The notes below the pieces were generated by a model. The model searched no databases. It was not told the origin of the DNA and saw nothing but the letters and a program-made list of their open reading frames with translations. A DNA stretch of 5,402 nucleotides from Candidatus Omnitrophota bacterium (GTDB taxonomy: Bacteria; Ratteibacteria; UBA8468; B48-G9; JAFGKM01). Each line of letters starts with the position of its first letter. Positions within the stretch are counted from its first letter, which is position 1. Of this stretch, positions 1 through 5,232 are shown one piece after another. The stretch lies in assembly GCA_023818785.1 (NCBI GenBank), contig JAMWCO010000111.1, positions 1 through 5,402 on the forward strand. The letters are read 5' to 3'. Both the position numbers and the translations under genes were made by a program.

Positions 1-194
1 AACATAATACATATACAAATGATAAAACAAAACTTGGAATTGATACAACAGGAAATAAATATTTTACGGATTATACAATAACTCTTACTGGTGGAGGGAC
101 TGGTTTTACTGCTACTACAACTGGAACTGGTGATGCAGCAGGAATTACTGTAACTATTGACCAAGATGGAAATTTGACTTATTCTGGTTTATAA
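1..194 (+). CDS. Pilin-like protein, C-terminal end only (partial)
   Basis: An open frame runs in from the left edge (first full codon at base 3) and stops with TAA at 192-194, giving the last 63 residues of a protein. The segment is rich in Thr and Gly, has no cysteine, and reads as beta strands: ...DYTITLTGGGTGFTATTT... and then ...ITVTIDQDGNLTYSGL. A 'YTxTxTG...' strand followed by a 'hTIDQxGxLT' strand is common at the C-terminus of type IV pilins and pseudopilins (PilE/PilA/GspG-like heads). The D-Q-D-G-N turn could bind calcium, as in some pseudopilins, but that is a guess. Its stop lies 4 bases before the pilM start, so it probably belongs to the same transcript. The N-terminal prepilin motif lies outside the window, so the pilin call rests on C-terminal pattern and context only. 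Confidence 0.6.
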   Translation, partial: HNTYTNDKTKLGIDTTGNKYFTDYTITLTGGGTGFTATTTGTGDAAGITVTIDQDGNLTYSGL

Positions 195-198
195 AAAT

Positions 199-1131
199 AT
201 GAATTTACAAGTATGTTTGGATATTTGTGAAAAATATATTAGATTTATTGAAGGATATGAAAAAAGAGGAAATTTATATATAATAAATATTGAGAAAGTT
301 GATAATCCTATTGAAAACTTCAAAGAAATAGGAAATGTAGATGTAGAAGTAGTTGGAAATTTTTTAAAAGATTTTTTCAAAAAAAATAAGTTTAAGGCGA
401 AAATAGGGCTATTTACTATAAATAATAGTGATACAATTTATCATTATTTTGAAGTCCCTAACTTACCAGAAGAAGAAATTAAAAATGTAATAAAACTTGA
501 AGGAATTCAAATAATTCCTCAATTTATAGAAAATTATGAGTATGATTATATCTCTTTTAATGTAGAGAATAAAAAGAATATAACACTTATAGCATATCCA
601 AAAAATAAAGTTGATTTATATACTCAGATTTTATTAAAGGCAAGATTAAAACCAGTTATAATGGATATTCATGGAACTGCACTCTTAAATAGTTTTTTAT
701 ATTTCAACAAAGAAGAAAATCCTGTTTGCTTACTCAATTTTGGATTTTCAATTTCTAATTTTGTTATCTATTCAAAAGATAAGTTTTTATTTTTAAGAGA
801 TATTGAATGGGGAATTAAAAATATAAAGGAAGAAGAAATTTATAATGAGTCAATAATAGAAGAAAAAATGTCAGAATTTAATGAAGAGATAAAAATATCT
901 ATAAGGTATTTTCAAAATAAAATTGGTGAAGCAGTTAATAAAATTTATCTAACAGGAGAAATTTTTGGAATACCTGATATTAAAAAAATTATTGAAAAAA
1001 ACATAAATATATCTACTGAATATTACAATCCTCTTTTGCTTATATCAAATAATCTTATCCCACTGGATAAAAAAGAAGATGGTATGTCTTATGCTATCTG
1101 TATAGGACTTTTAATGAGAAAAATAATATGA
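199..1131 (+). CDS. pilM: PilM-like actin-fold protein of the type IV pilus alignment complex
   Basis: A 310-residue cytoplasmic protein with the length and layout of PilM, the FtsA/actin-like protein that binds the N-terminal tail of PilN. Matching landmarks are the start VCLDIC (5-10), an IPQFIENYEYDY segment (106-117, usually IPFPLEE...DY), a D-x-H-x-x-x-L segment (156-162), the second phosphate loop region LLNFGFSIS (178-186), FLRDIEWG (198-205, usually FTRDIxxG), the LTGEIFGIPDI region (251-261), and a C-terminal YAICIGLLMR (298-307, the usual A-x-GLALR). Nucleotide-binding positions look altered: Cys10 where Gly is usual, Asn180 where Asp is usual, and G-E (253-254) where GG is usual. 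No Shine-Dalgarno site precedes the ATG, and translation may be coupled to the pilin gene ending 4 bases upstream. The stop overlaps pilN as ATGA. Family and order are clear; retained ATP binding is uncertain. Confidence 0.88.
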   Translation: MNLQVCLDICEKYIRFIEGYEKRGNLYIINIEKVDNPIENFKEIGNVDVEVVGNFLKDFFKKNKFKAKIGLFTINNSDTIYHYFEVPNLPEEEIKNVIKLEGIQIIPQFIENYEYDYISFNVENKKNITLIAYPKNKVDLYTQILLKARLKPVIMDIHGTALLNSFLYFNKEENPVCLLNFGFSISNFVIYSKDKFLFLRDIEWGIKNIKEEEIYNESIIEEKMSEFNEEIKISIRYFQNKIGEAVNKIYLTGEIFGIPDIKKIIEKNINISTEYYNPLLLISNNLIPLDKKEDGMSYAICIGLLMRKII

Positions 1132-1718
1132 TTGAAGTAAACATTCTTAAAGCAAGATGGGAAAAATATAAAAGAAGAATTTTGATATTAAGAATTTTTG
1201 TCTTTTATTTTGCAGGACTCCTTTTAATAGTATTGATCTGTTCTACAATATTTTTTTCAAATAAGTTAATAATAGAGAGAATTAAAAAAGAGATTAAAGA
1301 CTTTGAAAATAAGGCAAAAACAGAAAGAGTACTTTTTGAAAATTTAAAAGAAAGTAATGAAAAATTACAAATTTTATGTGAAAAATGTTCTTTTTACGAA
1401 GATGAATATAAAAACAGAGTAACATGGAGTAGAAATCTTGCTATAATATCTGAATCTCTTCCAGATGGTATGTGGTTAATCAAACTTTCCTATAAGAAGG
1501 AATTTACTGAAGAAGGAAAAGAAATAATAATTTTACTTGAAGGTTTTATATCGCCATTTTATATAAAACCAGAAAAAGGATGTTTAATTTTTGCAAGAAA
1601 TCTTAAAGAAAAAGGTAATAACATTTTTGAAAAAGTATCCCTTATTGAAATAACAAAAGGGCAAAAAGAGGATAATGAAGTTTATTATTTTAAGTTTGAA
1701 ATAAAGGCCAAAAAATGA
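1128..1718 (+). CDS. pilN: PilN-like inner-membrane alignment protein
   Basis: A 196-residue bitopic membrane protein. A short cytoplasmic tail (1-20) contains VNILKARWEKYKRR, which corresponds to the 'INLLPxRxxxRxxR' motif that docks into PilM. One transmembrane helix follows (about 22-44), then a charged coiled-coil stretch (about 47-90) and a periplasmic ferredoxin-like domain. The stretch W100-S-R-N-L-A-I-I-S then LPDGMWL (111-117) is the family's recognisable 'LPdgvWL' signature. By family knowledge it dimerises with PilO and joins PilM to the periplasmic parts of the machine. It is probably the PilN of a type IV pilus rather than GspL, because PilM is a separate gene. The start overlaps the pilM stop as ATGA, which suggests translational coupling. 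Cys84 and Cys87 form a CxxC in or near the coiled coil; I have no assignment for them. Confidence 0.85.
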   Translation: MIEVNILKARWEKYKRRILILRIFVFYFAGLLLIVLICSTIFFSNKLIIERIKKEIKDFENKAKTERVLFENLKESNEKLQILCEKCSFYEDEYKNRVTWSRNLAIISESLPDGMWLIKLSYKKEFTEEGKEIIILLEGFISPFYIKPEKGCLIFARNLKEKGNNIFEKVSLIEITKGQKEDNEVYYFKFEIKAKK

Positions 1719-2248
1719 AAGATTTAATAAATATACTTAAAAGAATGATTATTGGAATAATTGTAAGTTATGTTTTTGTAATAGGTTTATTTTTTGTATT
1801 GGTCATACTGCCTCAGAAAAACCAAATTATAAAATATAAAACAGAAAAAGAACTACTTGAATATAATTATATGAGAGTAAAAAACAACCCTACTTTCTTT
1901 CACTCAATTAAAAAAATTATATCAATTGCAGAAGATAAAATAAAGAATTTTGAGTGGTTAACTCTTTCAGATGACCCTAATCTTGCTATCTATGAGTATC
2001 TTGAAAATTTATCTTTAAAAACAGGAACTGAAATTATAACTATAAAAAATATTCCAGATAAGAATGATTTATATTATCTTTGGGAAGTTAAATTACAAGG
2101 AGATTTTAGGAACTTTATCCCTTTTATATGGGAAATAGAGAATGGGCAAAAATATTTAAGAATAGAAGAAATTGAAGTATTATCAAATGAAGAGAAGAAC
2201 AAAGATTTTTTTAATGTAAAAATTGCAGGTATAAAAAAGGTAAAATAA
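1715..2248 (+). CDS. pilO: PilO-like inner-membrane alignment protein
   Basis: A 177-residue protein with a short cytoplasmic N-terminus, one transmembrane helix (about 12-33), a periplasmic coiled-coil linker (about 35-75) and a small alpha/beta domain. Its later part has the usual PilO pattern: a V-K-L-x-G-D-F-R-N-F-I-P-F-I-W-E-I-E run (125-142, written with gaps) followed by YLRIEEIEV (147-155). In the family this corresponds to 'v.G.Y..l..Fl..le...r.v.v..i'. It is expected to pair with PilN and help hold PilP and the secretin in register. The start overlaps the pilN stop as ATGA, with a modest AAAGG (1703-1707) 7 bases upstream of the ATG. PilO sequences are poorly conserved, so the call depends heavily on topology and position after pilN; GspM is the alternative name for the same fold. 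Confidence 0.8.
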   Translation: MKDLINILKRMIIGIIVSYVFVIGLFFVLVILPQKNQIIKYKTEKELLEYNYMRVKNNPTFFHSIKKIISIAEDKIKNFEWLTLSDDPNLAIYEYLENLSLKTGTEIITIKNIPDKNDLYYLWEVKLQGDFRNFIPFIWEIENGQKYLRIEEIEVLSNEEKNKDFFNVKIAGIKKVK

Positions 2249-2252
2249 AAAT

Positions 2253-2777
2253 ATGGAGAGAAAAAAAATATTACTTTTGTTTTTGACTTTAATTTTTATA
2301 CTCTCATGGGGATGGCAATTGATACTAAAGAAAAAAAGGGATAAAAAAATGACAGAACCATTAGTTGAAGAGAAAGAGATTATTTGGGGGATTGATTTGA
2401 GGAAAATTGAAGAAAATTTTTCAGAAGTAAAGAAAAAAATGGATGAATTTGAAAATAATATAAATTTTAAAAGAGGTAAAATTACAATATCAAAAAATCC
2501 TTTAAGACCATACCTTATAAAAAAACAACCAGAAAAAATAATTAAGGAGGAAGAAAAAAAACAACCAGAAAAACCTAACTTTAAAATATTAGGAATTGTC
2601 TATGATAATAAAAAACCATATGTAGTAATTAATGATGAGGTAAAGGAGGAAGGAGAAATGATTGGAAATTTTGTATTACAAAAAATTTATCCGGATAAAA
2701 TTGTTGTGAAAGATAAAGATGAGAACTTTTTTACTTTAAATTTTGAATTTGAAAAAGGAGAAAAAAATGAAAGGTAA
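2253..2777 (+). CDS. PilP/GspC-like periplasmic linker protein, membrane-anchored
   Basis: A 174-residue protein between pilO and the secretin gene, the place where pilP lies in pilMNOPQ. It has a positively charged start, one hydrophobic segment (about 5-25, ending in W-Q-L-I-L before KKKRDKK), a charged helical stretch (about 40-75), a Lys/Glu/Pro linker with KKQPEK twice (90-95 and 102-107), and a small beta domain (about 109-163). The domain starts FKILGIVYDNKKPYVVIND and ends VVKDKDENFFTLNF. This is the pattern of the PilP/GspC homology-region domain, which contacts the N-terminal domain of the secretin. Classical PilP is a lipoprotein, but here there is no cysteine near the hydrophobic segment, so the anchor appears to be a transmembrane helix as in GspC. 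For that reason I leave the symbol empty. Its 3' end overlaps the secretin start by 11 bases. Fold is inferred from pattern only. Confidence 0.68.
   Translation: MERKKILLLFLTLIFILSWGWQLILKKKRDKKMTEPLVEEKEIIWGIDLRKIEENFSEVKKKMDEFENNINFKRGKITISKNPLRPYLIKKQPEKIIKEEEKKQPEKPNFKILGIVYDNKKPYVVINDEVKEEGEMIGNFVLQKIYPDKIVVKDKDENFFTLNFEFEKGEKNER
2755..2760 (+). promoter_or_regulatory. Shine-Dalgarno site that sets the secretin start
   Basis: AAGGAG lies inside the 3' end of the pilP/gspC-like gene, 6 bases before the ATG at 2767. It supports ATG 2767 over an in-frame TTG at 2743, which would add eight charged residues in front of an otherwise normal signal peptide. It is the clearest ribosome binding site in the left two thirds of the window, which suggests that secretin synthesis is boosted relative to its neighbours. 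Confidence 0.75.
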
Positions 2778-4089
2778 ATTTTTAAAATACTTCTTTTTAT
2801 ATTTTTTATTTTTAACTATTTTATGTTTTTCTGAAGAAAAATTAACCCTTACTTTCTATCAAACAAAACTTGCTCAAGTTTTACAAGTCTTAACTAAAAA
2901 AACAGGAATAAAGTTAATAACAAGTAGTGAACTTGCAGAAAAACCAATAAGTGCATATCTTGAAAATGTAACAGGCGAAGAAGCAATTGATTCTATTTTA
3001 AAGGCGAATGGATTATATAGAGAAAAAATTCCTGATAGTGATGTATATGTTGTTAAAGAATTCAAAGAGACACCTAAATTAGTATCAGAAGTTATATTTT
3101 TACAATATTCAAAAGCAGAAGACCTTGGAAAGGTTTTATCTCCTTTATTGAGTAAAAATGGGAAAATAATATTAGATATAAGGACAAATAGTTTAACTAT
3201 CCAGGATACAGAGGAAAATTTAAATGACATAAAAAAAATTATAAGTTTACTTGATAGAAGCATTCCAAGTATACAGATTGAAGCAGTACTTGTTGAATTA
3301 ACAGAGGATGGATTAAAAGACCTTGGAATTAAATGGAATGTAGAAGGAAGTTTTACAGGTGCTGCAAAAGATGTTCCATATCCATGGGAAAAAGATATAA
3401 CAAGAGAGATTGTAAATCCGAGACAAACTGGAACAACTGGTGGAGGCGCAGGAACTGTTTCTGCTCAACCACAATTTATCCTTGGGACATTATCCTTTCA
3501 AACATTAACTGCAAATTTAAAATTACTTGAAGTAAAAGGACAGGCGAATATTCTTGCAAATCCAAGAGTAACAACTTTAAACGATTCACCAGCAACAATA
3601 AAAATAACAAAAAATATGGCAATTGCAGAAAAAGTTGTTTATACTTATGGAGCCGCAGGAACAATTACACCAACTACAAAAGAACCAATTTTTGCTGAAG
3701 TTGGTGTTACACTTATTGCAACACCTCATGTAAATGAAAAAGGAGTTATAATTCTTGAAGTTGAACCTGTTGTTTCTTCAGCAGAACAATCTCCATTTTT
3801 CGCACAAGCGGTTGATACAAATATAAGAACAGCAAAAACAAAAGTAATGGTAAAGGATGGAGAAACAATTGTAATAGGAGGTCTTTTAAGAACTGAAAAA
3901 ACAAAAAGAAGTAATAAAGTCCCTTTTTTAGGCGATATATTACCTTTCTTATTTAAAAATAGAGCAGAAACAAGTAAAAAAACAGACCTTGTTATATTTT
4001 TGACACCTAAAATAATTAGTGAAAAAGAACTTAAAGAAATAACAGAAAAAGAAAAAGAGAGAATTGAGAAAAAAGATGAAAAGGAATAA
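2767..4089 (+). CDS. pilQ: Secretin, short PilQ/GspD-like outer-membrane channel
   Basis: A 440-residue secretin, the multimeric outer-membrane gate through which the pilus or pseudopilus passes. A signal peptide (1 to about 22, Lys-rich start then a Phe/Leu core ending near CFS/EE) has no proper lipobox. Next is an STN/N0 domain (about 25-98), one NolW-type N1 domain (about 106-165, with VSEVIFLQYS and IRTNSLTIQD), and the C-terminal secretin domain (about 168-418). In the secretin domain IEAVLVELTEDGLKDLGIKW (171-190) opens the core, ILANPRVTTLND (262-273) and VGVTLIATPHV (312-322) are conserved strands, and KVPFLGDILPFLF (384-396) followed by TDLVIFLTPKII (406-417) is the family signature. 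A Gly/Thr-rich loop (221-230) fits the pore-lining gate region. The protein is much shorter than typical PilQ or GspD because it has no AMIN domains and only one N1 repeat. It ends in a Lys/Glu-rich tail that overlaps the next gene by 14 bases. The symbol follows the pilMNO context; gspD would be equally fair by domain content. Confidence 0.9.
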   Translation: MKGKFLKYFFLYFLFLTILCFSEEKLTLTFYQTKLAQVLQVLTKKTGIKLITSSELAEKPISAYLENVTGEEAIDSILKANGLYREKIPDSDVYVVKEFKETPKLVSEVIFLQYSKAEDLGKVLSPLLSKNGKIILDIRTNSLTIQDTEENLNDIKKIISLLDRSIPSIQIEAVLVELTEDGLKDLGIKWNVEGSFTGAAKDVPYPWEKDITREIVNPRQTGTTGGGAGTVSAQPQFILGTLSFQTLTANLKLLEVKGQANILANPRVTTLNDSPATIKITKNMAIAEKVVYTYGAAGTITPTTKEPIFAEVGVTLIATPHVNEKGVIILEVEPVVSSAEQSPFFAQAVDTNIRTAKTKVMVKDGETIVIGGLLRTEKTKRSNKVPFLGDILPFLFKNRAETSKKTDLVIFLTPKIISEKELKEITEKEKERIEKKDEKE

Positions 4090-4468
4090 AGGATTTTCAC
4101 TTATTGAAGTTATTATATCTATTTTAATAATTATAATTGGAATTTTTGGTACTCTCTCCTATTTTTTTTACTCTCAAACAAACCTAAATCTTGAAAGGCA
4201 TAGAAGAACAGCATTACAAATTGCCCAATCAAGAATTGAATTTTTAAGAACAGTAAGTTATAATAATCTTATGAATTATGTTGAAAATGGAACAAATGTA
4301 AATATTGATGAAATTCAAGGTAAAAGAGTAACTATAATTGAAGATGTTAATGACCCAGAAGACCCTGATCCTTCCATAGATTATAAAAGAATCACTGTTA
4401 AGGTTATGTGGTTTGAAAATAAAAGAAATAATGAAGTTTCGCTAAAAACTATTATAGCGCCATGGTAA
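4076..4468 (+). CDS. PilV/GspI-like minor prepilin
   Basis: A 130-residue prepilin. The leader MKRNKG is followed by FSLIE, so cleavage is expected after Gly6, with N-methylation of Phe7 and the conserved Glu at +5 (Glu11). The helix V-I-I-S-I-L-I-I-I-I-G-I-F-G-T-L (12-27) is typical of the PilV/GspI family, which often has an 'IEVlvAllIlsiGllG' start. ALQIAQSRIEFLR (46-58) matches the family's 'A...Aq..iE.lR' helix. The head (about 60-130) contains an acidic-proline loop DPEDPDPS (93-100) and ends VSLKTIIAPW, again usual for a final beta strand. Minor pilins of this class help start fibre assembly. I chose ATG 4076 over an in-frame TTG at 4064 because it gives a compact prepilin leader; the site upstream is only a weak purine run. 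It overlaps the secretin gene by 14 bases and the next gene by 7. Confidence 0.85.
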   Translation: MKRNKGFSLIEVIISILIIIIGIFGTLSYFFYSQTNLNLERHRRTALQIAQSRIEFLRTVSYNNLMNYVENGTNVNIDEIQGKRVTIIEDVNDPEDPDPSIDYKRITVKVMWFENKRNNEVSLKTIIAPW

Positions 4469-4713
4469 GAAAAAAGGGATTAACAGTTGTAGAAATGATA
4501 GTAGGATTAGTAAGTGGAATAATAATTATAATAATAGTTGGTTATATGCTTTTTTATGGTAAAAAGACATATATAAGAGAGGAAAAATTGATGGAACTTA
4601 AAAGAGAAGGAGTATTTGGGATTAGATTTATAGAAAAAAAATTAAGAGATAAAAAACCTACTCAAATTGAAATTCAGAATTCTGGGAAAAAATTAATAAT
4701 TAAAAAAGATTGA
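4462..4713 (+). CDS. PilW/GspJ-like minor prepilin, short, possibly truncated
   Basis: An 83-residue prepilin stub. MVRKKG then LTVVE gives cleavage after Gly6 with Glu11 at +5, followed by a long hydrophobic helix (12-32). The pattern GLTvvEmivglvsgiii is typical of PilW/GspJ. After the helix come a charged amphipathic helix (about 36-62, with FGIRFIEKKLRD) and two short strands, PTQIEIQN and KKLIIKKD, and then TGA. Known PilW and GspJ proteins are about 190 residues or longer and continue into a beta-rich head, so most of the head is missing here. A plausible remainder lies in the next gene, in another reading frame and behind a lipoprotein signal. No ribosome binding site precedes the ATG, which overlaps the previous stop (ATGGTAA) and suggests coupling. 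It could be a functional mini-prepilin or the 5' half of a broken gene. Confidence 0.75.
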   Translation: MVRKKGLTVVEMIVGLVSGIIIIIIVGYMLFYGKKTYIREEKLMELKREGVFGIRFIEKKLRDKKPTQIEIQNSGKKLIIKKD

Positions 4714-4715
4714 TC

Positions 4716-4745
4716 TTGACAAAATAAAAATTTATAAGGTAATAT
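4716..4745 (+). promoter_or_regulatory. Candidate sigma-70-type promoter inside the operon
   Basis: TTGACA (4716-4721), a perfect -35 consensus, is followed after 18 bases by TAATAT (4740-4745), a near-consensus -10. It lies directly after the TGA of the short PilW-like gene, in the only real gap of the block. A start about 7 bases past the -10 would leave only some 12 bases of leader before the lipoprotein ATG, which just accommodates the ribosome binding site at 4754-4759. In DNA this AT-rich, -10-like hexamers are common; the exact -35 is the stronger evidence. Confidence 0.45.
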
Positions 4746-4753
4746 AAAATAAA

Positions 4754-4759
4754 AAGGAG
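4754..4759 (+). promoter_or_regulatory. Shine-Dalgarno site of the lipoprotein gene
   Basis: AAGGAG ends 4 bases before the ATG at 4764. It supports that start. Most neighbouring genes here lack a clear site and seem to rely on coupling, so this gene appears able to be translated independently. Confidence 0.7.
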
Positions 4760-4763
4760 AAAA

Positions 4764-5231
4764 ATGAAAAGGCATTATATAATATTAACAGAAATATTAT
4801 TATTAGGTTTTATACTTGCTGGATGTGAATGTGGTCCTGGAACTCCACAAGAACCAATAGAAGGTCCAGAACCAGAATTACCACCACCTCCTCCAACTAC
4901 TCCTCCTCCAACAACTCAAAATGAATATTTTCAAATTGAAGGTAATAATTTAGTATATTTTGATGGAACAAAAAAATACTATTTAATAAAAAATAAGGTT
5001 GAAAATTTAAAATTTGAAAAGGTTAAAGGTGATGGTAATGCTTATTATGTTAGTGTAAATTTGAAACTTAAAGATGGGCAGATTATAACAAATCTTGATT
5101 CAATTATTGCTTTAAGAAATGTAAATAGAAATATAACTTCTGCTGCCTCTGGGACATCTTCAAGTAGTTCTGGAAGTGGTTCAAGTGGGCCTACTCCACC
5201 ACAATTTCAACCAATAGAACCACTTTATTAA
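4764..5231 (+). CDS. Proline-rich lipoprotein with a PilW/GspJ-like C-terminal segment
   Basis: A 155-residue protein I do not recognise as a whole. It begins with a lipoprotein signal: MKRH, a hydrophobic core, and lipobox L18-A19-G20-C21, so Cys21 is the likely lipid-bearing residue. Glu10 in the core is unusual. Next come CECGPG, an acidic-proline stretch, and five prolines, two threonines, three prolines and two threonines (40-51). A beta-rich segment (about 54-123) follows, with YFQIEGNNLVYFDG, LIKNKVENLKF, YYVSVNLKLKDG and a closing IIALRNVN. These four pieces in this order resemble the C-terminal half of PilW/GspJ prepilins ('yxixgnnLxy...g...li.nVenl.f......v.i.l.l......l.s.valRN'). 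The tail is Ser/Gly-rich (126-142) and ends PTPPQFQPIEPLY. It lies between the prepilin stub and a PilX-like gene, with its own ribosome binding site. Export is likely; function is unknown. Confidence 0.72.
   Translation: MKRHYIILTEILLLGFILAGCECGPGTPQEPIEGPEPELPPPPPTTPPPTTQNEYFQIEGNNLVYFDGTKKYYLIKNKVENLKFEKVKGDGNAYYVSVNLKLKDGQIITNLDSIIALRNVNRNITSAASGTSSSSSGSGSSGPTPPQFQPIEPLY
4881..4916 (+). repeat. Low-complexity CCN/ACN tract encoding a Pro/Thr linker
   Basis: Twelve consecutive codons alternate runs of Pro (CCA/CCT) and Thr (ACT/ACA). The product is five Pro, two Thr, three Pro and two Thr. It stands out as the most C-rich stretch in an otherwise very AT-rich window. It probably forms an extended spacer between the lipid anchor and the beta segment. 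The run of five prolines would normally need EF-P for efficient translation (general knowledge). Confidence 0.7.
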
Positions 5232-5232
5232 A

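Noticed and set aside
1..194. Left-edge Gly/Thr-rich segment considered as an adhesin or RTX-type repeat end
   Set aside because: There is no nonapeptide periodicity, and the end pattern plus the position 4 bases before pilM fits a pilin C-terminus better.
2519..2573. Near-identical short repeat encoding KKQPEK twice, considered as a mobile or regulatory repeat
   Set aside because: It is only about 17 bases long, A-rich and within a Lys/Glu/Pro linker; ordinary low-complexity coding sequence explains it.
2743..2766. TTG start upstream for the secretin
   Set aside because: The ATG at 2767 has AAGGAG at ideal spacing and leaves a normal signal peptide; the TTG start has no ribosome binding site.
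3333..3530. Plus-strand open frame of 65 codons within the secretin gene
   Set aside because: It is an out-of-frame reading of the secretin's variable loop, with an Arg/Cys/Asn-rich product, no ribosome binding site and no family resemblance.
4064..4075. TTG start upstream for the PilV/GspI-like prepilin
   Set aside because: ATG 4076 gives a compact six-residue leader typical of prepilins; the extension adds only MRKK and has no better ribosome binding site.
3726..4100. Antisense open frame of 124 codons opposite the secretin gene
   Set aside because: It mirrors a strongly conserved secretin core and the product is low-complexity Ser/Phe/Leu-rich with no recognisable domain. The same applies to the other minus-strand frames at 189-380, 2874-3263 and 3476-3664.
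4700..4763. Simple frameshift joining the short PilW-like gene to the lipoprotein gene
   Set aside because: The two frames differ, the first ends at TGA 4711-4713 and the lipoprotein frame has a TAA at 4740-4742. No single base change or slip would bridge them, and a full signal peptide lies between.
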